Part shown: positions 5,542 through 10,284 of the stretch, in pieces
How the letters are laid out: every line of letters starts with the position of its first letter
How positions within the stretch are numbered: position 1 is the stretch's first letter
Origin: CBIFVZ01 sp966185765
GTDB lineage: Bacteria > Pseudomonadota > Gammaproteobacteria > Enterobacterales > Enterobacteriaceae
DNA: 10,284 nt
Assembly (NCBI GenBank): GCA_966185765.1
Contig: CBIFVZ010000104.1
Coordinates: forward strand, 1-10,284
Direction of reading: 5' to 3'
Position numbers and translations under genes: made by a program
Notes under the pieces: generated by a model
Database searches by the model: none
What the model saw: only the letters and a program-made list of their open reading frames with translations
Told to the model about the DNA's origin: nothing

Positions 5542-7905
5542 TCAGTAACCCGTTACGTTTAAATAAAATGTTCCGTTGCAGTTATGGGTTTCAATTTTCA
5601 CCTGATTTTTCCCGACAGGCGAACAGAGATAAAATGATGCGGAGTTATTACCCCCTGCACCGTAATAACTCGAACCGATACCGAGTATTCCGTTAGGGAA
5701 CGACGTAGGCAGTGTCACAGTTACAGTGGCATTGTTGCTGACTGAAATATTTCTCACAGACTGCATAAACACAGCACCGTTGCCGTGCGTGTAGTAAGCG
5801 CTGTTATTGCCTGTTGTCGTTTTACCCACCCCATAACGCGCATCCGACTCCGCTTTGGTATAGGCCTGACCCGCCGGGGTGTAATTGCCTGTTGGCTGGA
5901 AACGCCCGTCACTCTCCGCTTTGGTGTAAGCGCCCGTTCTAGGCATATATCCTGCATCGGATTGGGTTTTGGTGTAATAGCGGTTATCAAAATTGGCATA
6001 GCTTCCCGGATTCACCTGTCCCGGCGCGTTGAAGTTTCCTTTAGTGTCCCATTTAAAATTAATATCCTGTGCGCCACTGCCTTTCATATGCAGATGCCAT
6101 GAAAGTTCATCACCAGCAACCAGAGACCCCATCGAAAATGCCCAGGAGTTTTTACTCACAATGGTCGCTTGTTGTTTGATTACCGGATGGTATTCACTCG
6201 TGGCGGTAGTTGAATACGCATTGAAAAATGGCGCTTTCGCTTTGTACTGTTCAGCCCAGGCAAATGGACCGCTATAACCCGCGACCATTCCTTTGCCTGC
6301 GGTAATTTCTTCGCTCGCAGTGATTGTGTTGTATACCGACAGCGGCGTTCCTGACTGAAGCGCGCCTGTGGTGAGATTCACATACAACGGGCGGAGTGAG
6401 TTGTAACTTCCCAGCGAATCACCAGCGTTCGTTAACATCAAATAAAGACTTGAGCCATCATTTCGCCAGAATGCGCCAAAATTACCATAGGCGATACGCA
6501 GGCCGTTCGCAGCTCTTGAAACAATTTCACCATGAGCAGAAATTGTGCCTCTGACTTCTGCTGCACCATTAAAATTAAAAGATATGGAACCATTTACATT
6601 ACGTTGTGAATAAAAGTGGTATCCCGTAGCATCTTTAAATTCTAATACTGTTGGTCGGTCAACATTACCCCAAAGGTTAATAGCCCCTGCAAGGGATGAA
6701 GTGTTCGAGGAATATATAGATAAAAGACGCGAATCCCCCGCTGATATCTGACCTTTTGAATACAGATTTCCCGTCACCGTTCCGCCGGTTACTGGTAACG
6801 CCCCAATATCAGCCGGTGTAGGTTTGTTCGCCGCATCATATTGTTTTGTCCAGGCTGACCACGTCCCGCTGTAAAGCGTGCGAATGTACGAGCGGGAGCT
6901 GTTGTAAACCCGGTAAATCTGCGTGATACCGGCATGCTTATAGACTTCCAGCGAACCGGCATTAGCCTCTGGATAGTTCCTGCCTGTTTGTGCCTGCGCG
7001 TTCGCTGGCTGGTAATACAGCCCCGGCGTGGTGTAGGCGTTCAGGTCGGCAGCGTTGCCAATGCCAACAGTCTGACCGTTGAAAATATCCTGCGCCGTAA
7101 TGTTGATATCGGATGACAGCGCCCGACCGTTTACCTTGCGCCCTGACGGCACGCGCCCGTTAGCGTTGTCATTCGCGGCCTTAACGGCTTTCGGCGTTGC
7201 CGCCAGCGCCTCAGACGTGCTGTCGGTTGCGCTACTGAGCTTGACGATACCCTTTTGCGCCGTGGTCGCGTCCTGAGACGTATATTTCCCTTTCGCAAGG
7301 TCATATGCTGCCTTAACCGCTTTCGGCGTCGCTGCGACGCTCTCAGACGCGCTGTCGGTCGCACTGCTTAGCTGAGTGAAACCCTTAGCGGTGAGCGTGG
7401 CGTCAGGATGGCGGCGGGACTGCTCATGCTCAGCGAGCTTGTCGTCGACGTAGTCCTGTGTTGCCATCACCGTTGAGGTGTCGATGGTCAGCTCGACTGA
7501 CTCGATGTCGCTCACCATAATAACCATGCGCACGATCTGCGCGCGGCCTGAGCCCTCCGCCAGTGCTGGCTTGTAGCTTTCGGCCATATTACCGACCGCA
7601 ATCAGCGTGCCGGTGTCGTCATAAAGGCCGAGCTCGCGCATCCAGAAACCGCCGGTCTCAGGCGGGATGAGCAGCTCCGCCACGACATAATTTTTATTTT
7701 TCTTGTCCTGGCTGATTTTGTTCAGCGAGTGACGCCAGACCTCTTTGACCAGCTTTGTCTGGTTCGGATCAGGCACCGGTAGCGTACCGCCGCCGTCACC
7801 GACGGCCATCGCCGTAAAATTCACCTTTTTCCCGTTCGGGACGGTCGCCGCCGCGAGTTTTTCGGCACCGGCTTTGGTGATGACCGTTTTATATTTCACT
7901 GTCAT
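5542..7905 (-). CDS. H: Tail fibre protein gpH
   Basis: The 787-residue receptor-binding fibre has a modular layout. Residues 1-160 are the P2-type collar-fibre domain (DUF3751) that attaches to the baseplate, with MTVKYKTVITKAGAEKLA and GGFWMRELGLYDD. Residues 169-251 hold two tandem phage_fiber_2-type repeats (QLSSATDS..S...AATPKAVKAA). Residues 283-366 resemble a short pyocin-knob/fibre region (GLYY...YRVYN...WSAWTKQYD). Residues 367-640 form an A+T-rich shaft, 643-691 three YTK-SDxRY repeats, and about 715-787 a tip like the gp53-type C-terminal fibre domain (TVTLPTSFPNGILGIGSSYYGAG). No intramolecular chaperone triad or cleavage signature is obvious. The gene starts 11 bases after I. Mosaic exchange of the distal part is likely. 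The C-terminus looks intact and leads directly into its chaperone. Confidence 0.94.
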   Translation of the reverse strand: MTVKYKTVITKAGAEKLAAATVPNGKKVNFTAMAVGDGGGTLPVPDPNQTKLVKEVWRHSLNKISQDKKNKNYVVAELLIPPETGGFWMRELGLYDDTGTLIAVGNMAESYKPALAEGSGRAQIVRMVIMVSDIESVELTIDTSTVMATQDYVDDKLAEHEQSRRHPDATLTAKGFTQLSSATDSASESVAATPKAVKAAYDLAKGKYTSQDATTAQKGIVKLSSATDSTSEALAATPKAVKAANDNANGRVPSGRKVNGRALSSDINITAQDIFNGQTVGIGNAADLNAYTTPGLYYQPANAQAQTGRNYPEANAGSLEVYKHAGITQIYRVYNSSRSYIRTLYSGTWSAWTKQYDAANKPTPADIGALPVTGGTVTGNLYSKGQISAGDSRLLSIYSSNTSSLAGAINLWGNVDRPTVLEFKDATGYHFYSQRNVNGSISFNFNGAAEVRGTISAHGEIVSRAANGLRIAYGNFGAFWRNDGSSLYLMLTNAGDSLGSYNSLRPLYVNLTTGALQSGTPLSVYNTITASEEITAGKGMVAGYSGPFAWAEQYKAKAPFFNAYSTTATSEYHPVIKQQATIVSKNSWAFSMGSLVAGDELSWHLHMKGSGAQDINFKWDTKGNFNAPGQVNPGSYANFDNRYYTKTQSDAGYMPRTGAYTKAESDGRFQPTGNYTPAGQAYTKAESDARYGVGKTTTGNNSAYYTHGNGAVFMQSVRNISVSNNATVTVTLPTSFPNGILGIGSSYYGAGGNNSASFYLCSPVGKNQVKIETHNCNGTFYLNVTGY
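5833..5979 (-). repeat. Three YTK..SD.RY repeats in the fibre H
   Basis: Residues 643-691 of H carry YYTKTQSDAGY, AYTKAESDGRF and AYTKAESDARY, separated by short Gly/Pro/Thr linkers. This short repeat is common in enterobacterial phage fibres just before the tip domain and is a frequent site of recombination between fibre genes. Here it separates the shaft from the C-terminal receptor-binding domain. Confidence 0.8.
7153..7392 (-). repeat. Two tandem fibre repeats in H
   Basis: Residues about 172-207 and 215-251 of H are two copies of a roughly 43-residue unit containing LSSATDS(A/T)SE(S/A)(V/L)AATPKAVKAA. In DNA the copies cover about 7285-7392 and 7153-7263. They match the phage_fiber_2 repeat that builds part of the fibre stalk. 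Copy number varies among related phages by unequal recombination; two copies are present here. Confidence 0.85.
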
Positions 7906-7916
7906 TGTGCTCTCAC

Positions 7917-8447
7917 TTATCCGGGGTAAACCGTGATGATGTCGCCGTCATAGCTCAGGGCGCCGGTGTACAGATAGCCGGGAATGTCCTGAATAATATT
8001 GAGGCCGATAAGATGGCGGCTGGCTGGCTTTGCATCGGCAATAAGCCGCTCCATTTCGTAATACATTTCCTCGGTGATGCCGGTCTCCAGCACACCGATA
8101 TCGAGGCGAAACGTGCCGGGCGGGTCGTTTGTCTGCCACCACTCAGACACGTTTATCAGGTAGCCGAGCGGCTCCACGACGCGCCGCACTGCCCCAATCG
8201 TTCCTTTGTGTGCGTGGATATACCAGGCATTGCGGATCACATCCCGTTTAGTGGCCTCCGGCCAGTTCTCATCCCACCGGTCTACGGAAAACGCCCACGC
8301 CAGCCACGGCAGGAGGTTTGCCGGGCAGTCGTCCGGGCTCCAGAGTCGGCGCAGGGGGACGGGGGTATTTTCGATTTCAGCGCAGGCGCGCGCCGCCGCC
8401 ACCTCAAGCGGCGAGGAGCCCACCGGCAACAGTCGTGTGTCATTCAT
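7917..8447 (-). CDS. I: Baseplate protein gpI (P2 tail protein I)
   Basis: From the ATG at 8447 the protein has 176 residues, the length of P2 gpI, and begins MNDTRLLPVGSSPLEVAAAR, matching the P2 protein closely as I recall it. The core LLPWLAWAFSVDRWDENWPE and HKGTIGAVRRVVEPLGYL are signatures of the Tail_P2_I family. In P2, gpI is a baseplate wedge component that forms the fibre-attachment side of the baseplate with J and H. Two consecutive ATG codons (8450 and 8447) follow AGGGGGT; the second gives better ribosome-site spacing and P2-like length. Its 5' end overlaps the 3' end of J by 8 bases, suggesting coupled translation. Confidence 0.95.
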   Translation of the reverse strand: MNDTRLLPVGSSPLEVAAARACAEIENTPVPLRRLWSPDDCPANLLPWLAWAFSVDRWDENWPEATKRDVIRNAWYIHAHKGTIGAVRRVVEPLGYLINVSEWWQTNDPPGTFRLDIGVLETGITEEMYYEMERLIADAKPASRHLIGLNIIQDIPGYLYTGALSYDGDIITVYPG

Positions 8448-9348
8448 CATTACCCCCTATGGTGACGCTGTACTCGCTGCACCATGAAGCCTGCGTGTCA
8501 TCGAGAACGATGTCAGCCACCGGCGCGGCCAGCTCGACACGCTGCACGCCCTCGACGTGGAGCGCCGCATAGATGGCCGATTTACGGATGTCACGCCCGA
8601 GCCGGTGCTGCGCGGTGATATACGCCTGTAATTTTGTTTTTGCCGCACTGAGCACCGGCTCACTTTCGGGACCGGGATAAAGGTAAAGCGACGCGGTGAT
8701 TTTATAGTCGACGATTTTCGCTGACTGCACGGTCACGCGGTCGGCTACCGGCCTGACGTCCTCGTCATTCAGCGCATCGCGCACGATGGCGAGCAGCTCG
8801 TCAGAGGCCACGCCGTTATTTTCACGCGACAGCACGGACACGGTCACACACGCAGGCTCGGGACTGATGACGGAAATATCCGCCACACGCCCGTCGGCGC
8901 TGCGGCCATGAAACTGATATGCACCGGTTGAGCCTGCGGTACTCAGTCCCTCAAAAGCCTGTTGAATCCGCAGACGGTAGTCGGTATTCGACTCCATTAC
9001 GGCTGGCGTGGGCGGAAACGTCGTGTCGTCTGCCGGGGTGATGACGAGGCGCTCGACGTTATAATTTCCGCCTATCTGGTCAAGGTCGGCATCTTCTGCA
9101 TACGCCAGCATGACCGCACGCGCGGCCTCGTTGACACGCTGTCGCCAGATAACTTCCCGATAGGCGTTTTCCTCCAGCAGCTTAACAATCGGCTCTGATT
9201 CGAGGGTCAGCGTGCGCGCGACTGCCTCCTGTTGTTCCTCCGGGTATAACGAGACGAGCGTCGCCTTGCGCTCTGCGAGGATGGTCTCATAGTCCAGCAC
9301 TTCCACGACATCAGGCGCGGCGAGCTGGTTAAGGTCAACAATTGCCAT
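8440..9348 (-). CDS. J: Baseplate wedge protein gpJ
   Basis: This 302-residue protein has the length of P2 gpJ and belongs to the Baseplate_J family, which forms the wedge ring around the tail hub (counterpart of T4 gp6). Characteristic stretches are DADLDQIGGNYNVERLVITP at about 85-104, the segment with ESNTDYRLRIQQAFEGLSTAGS and YQFHGRSADGRVADISV in the middle, and DEDVRPVADRVTVQSA at about 192-207. It starts 5 bases after the W stop with only a weak ribosome site, so translation is probably coupled to W. The frame is intact. Confidence 0.95.
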   Translation of the reverse strand: MAIVDLNQLAAPDVVEVLDYETILAERKATLVSLYPEEQQEAVARTLTLESEPIVKLLEENAYREVIWRQRVNEAARAVMLAYAEDADLDQIGGNYNVERLVITPADDTTFPPTPAVMESNTDYRLRIQQAFEGLSTAGSTGAYQFHGRSADGRVADISVISPEPACVTVSVLSRENNGVASDELLAIVRDALNDEDVRPVADRVTVQSAKIVDYKITASLYLYPGPESEPVLSAAKTKLQAYITAQHRLGRDIRKSAIYAALHVEGVQRVELAAPVADIVLDDTQASWCSEYSVTIGGNDE

Positions 9349-9353
9349 AGCGT

Positions 9354-9704
9354 TTAACTCAGTGGAATGGTGAGGGAAAAGGGCTGGCCGTTAGCCGATC
9401 GCGTGCCGGTGATATCGACATACAGCCCGCCGTCGGTCTCCGACCGCTCAAAGGTGATGGTGGTCAGACTGACGCGCGGCTCCCATTTCTGGATCGCGGA
9501 ATAGCACGCGGCCATAATCTGCAATCGCAGTGCCGGTGTCTGCGGCTGGTCAATCAGTGCCGACAGAAGCGAGCCGTATTCACGGCGCATGACGCGCGAG
9601 CCAACCGGCGTGACGAGAATGTCGCGCACGCTTTGCCTGATATGCTCAACCTCAGAGATACTGAGGCCGGTCTGGCTGTTCATACCGAGATAACGCACCG
9701 TCAT
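9354..9704 (-). CDS. W: Baseplate protein gpW (gp25-like)
   Basis: This 116-residue protein is close to P2 gpW in length (about 115). It belongs to the GPW/gp25 family of baseplate wedge proteins, whose T4 member joins the wedge to the sheath. The family core is seen in the sequence SISEVEHIRQSVRDILVTPVGSR followed by VMRREYGSLLSALIDQP, including the conserved R-EYGS element. It is sometimes called lysozyme-like because of its fold family, but no catalytic role is known here. Its ATG overlaps the V stop (ATGA), and GGAGG lies 8 bases upstream, inside V. Confidence 0.95.
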   Translation of the reverse strand: MTVRYLGMNSQTGLSISEVEHIRQSVRDILVTPVGSRVMRREYGSLLSALIDQPQTPALRLQIMAACYSAIQKWEPRVSLTTITFERSETDGGLYVDITGTRSANGQPFSLTIPLS

Positions 9705-10284
9705 TTAGTACCCTCCGTCCAGCTTCCGCCCCGTTCAACGCCGCCGTGGCCGTGGTCATCCACCTGCACGCCGTTTGAGGTCAGTTTCCCGCCGGTGTGC
9801 TCGATGTTCCCGGTCATCTTCCCGCCCTTCTGCACTTCGAGCGTGCCGGTCGTCAGTTTGTTGGTACAAACCACCTCGGGTGTATCGAGCGTGATACGGG
9901 TCGAGGCTTTCACCAGCACCACCGGCACGGTGGCTGTAATGGAATCCGACGCGGTAACGTCTGCGGTTTTGATACCTGACACGGTAAGCGCACTGTTTTC
10001 TGGTTCGTACTCAATGACCGCGCCATCAGGGAAGGTAACGTGAAGCGCATCGGGTGAGGCTGACGGCGCGGGATTGTCATCTGAGAAAATGCCCGGCAGC
10101 ACAAAGGCCGTATCGAGCTCACCGCCGATGGCCAGCAATAACACCTGCTCGCCAACGGATGGAGCCCACCACACGCGAGAACGACCGGCGCGACAGGTTA
10201 GCCAGTTAAGCCAGGTGGTTTGCATGCCGCCGGTCTGGACACGACACAGCCCCTCATCGTGGTCGACGTCGGTCACGATGCCGG
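9701..10284 (-). CDS. V: Baseplate spike protein gpV (N-terminus beyond right edge)
   Basis: The reading frame is open to the right edge. The GTG at 10276 is not the real start: the codons before it continue the P2 gpV match (..GIVTDVD...CRVQTGG). About 194 residues are visible, lacking roughly the first 20. gpV is the trimeric membrane-piercing spike below the tail tube. Residues around PSVGEQVLLLAIGGELDTAFVLPG form the OB-fold domain, and TADVTASDSITATVPVVLVKAST starts the beta-helix. The C-terminus has HGH, the HxH pair that in P2 gpV binds iron at the spike apex, but the rest of the tail (GGVERGGSWTEGTK) differs from P2. First gene of its operon; its late promoter would lie outside the window. 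Confidence 0.93.
   Translation of the reverse strand, partial: GIVTDVDHDEGLCRVQTGGMQTTWLNWLTCRAGRSRVWWAPSVGEQVLLLAIGGELDTAFVLPGIFSDDNPAPSASPDALHVTFPDGAVIEYEPENSALTVSGIKTADVTASDSITATVPVVLVKASTRITLDTPEVVCTNKLTTGTLEVQKGGKMTGNIEHTGGKLTSNGVQVDDHGHGGVERGGSWTEGTK

Noticed and set aside
5542..7905. Invertible fibre segment (shufflon-like switch) in H/G
   Set aside because: The repeats in H are direct, not inverted; no second fibre tip, no crossover-site pair and no invertase gene are in the window.
7905..8465. 186-codon plus-strand open frame opposite I
   Set aside because: It mirrors gpI, a well-matched gene, and shows no domain or ribosome site.
10274..10276. GTG at 10276 as the start of V
   Set aside because: The frame continues upstream to the window edge with residues matching P2 gpV, so the gene is cut by the window rather than starting there.

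Overview
The window is the tail region of a P2-like (Peduovirus-type) myophage, most likely an integrated prophage in an enterobacterium such as Salmonella, Escherichia, Klebsiella or a relative. The host group is inferred from phage type and codon style; no bacterial gene or attachment site is visible. The gene order, read on the minus strand from high to low coordinates, is the P2 late order: V-W-J-I-H-G, then FI-FII-E(+E')-T-U. V is cut at the right edge and U at the left edge. Apart from H and G, the proteins are close to my recollection of the P2 proteins in length and sequence.

Region 1 (10284 to 5109, minus strand) is the baseplate and fibre operon. It encodes the spike V, the wedge proteins W, J and I, the tail fibre H and the fibre chaperone G. 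Genes overlap or are separated by only a few bases. The 3' two thirds of H and all of G are visibly richer in A+T than the structural genes around them, as expected of an exchanged receptor-binding module.

Region 2 (about 5108 to 4735) lies between G and FI, the place where P2 carries its accessory gene Z/fun. Here it holds a 40-codon plus-strand gene for a small single-span membrane protein, with its own strong ribosome binding site and a rho-independent terminator placed between it and the converging end of G. Upstream is an elaborate dyad: perfect 16-base arms around an 8-base centre, plus outer repeats. One part closely resembles a Fur box. Beyond the dyad lies a good candidate for the Ogr-activated late promoter PF, firing leftward into FI.

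Region 3 (4734 to 1, minus strand) is the tail shaft operon. It encodes the contractile sheath FI, the tube FII, the chaperone pair E/E' (joined by a -1 frameshift at T TTT TTG), the tape measure T, and the start of U. A stable stem-loop sits between FII and E.

Almost everything matches a known phage architecture. The least explained element is the small membrane-protein gene and its operator-like repeats in the G-FI accessory slot.
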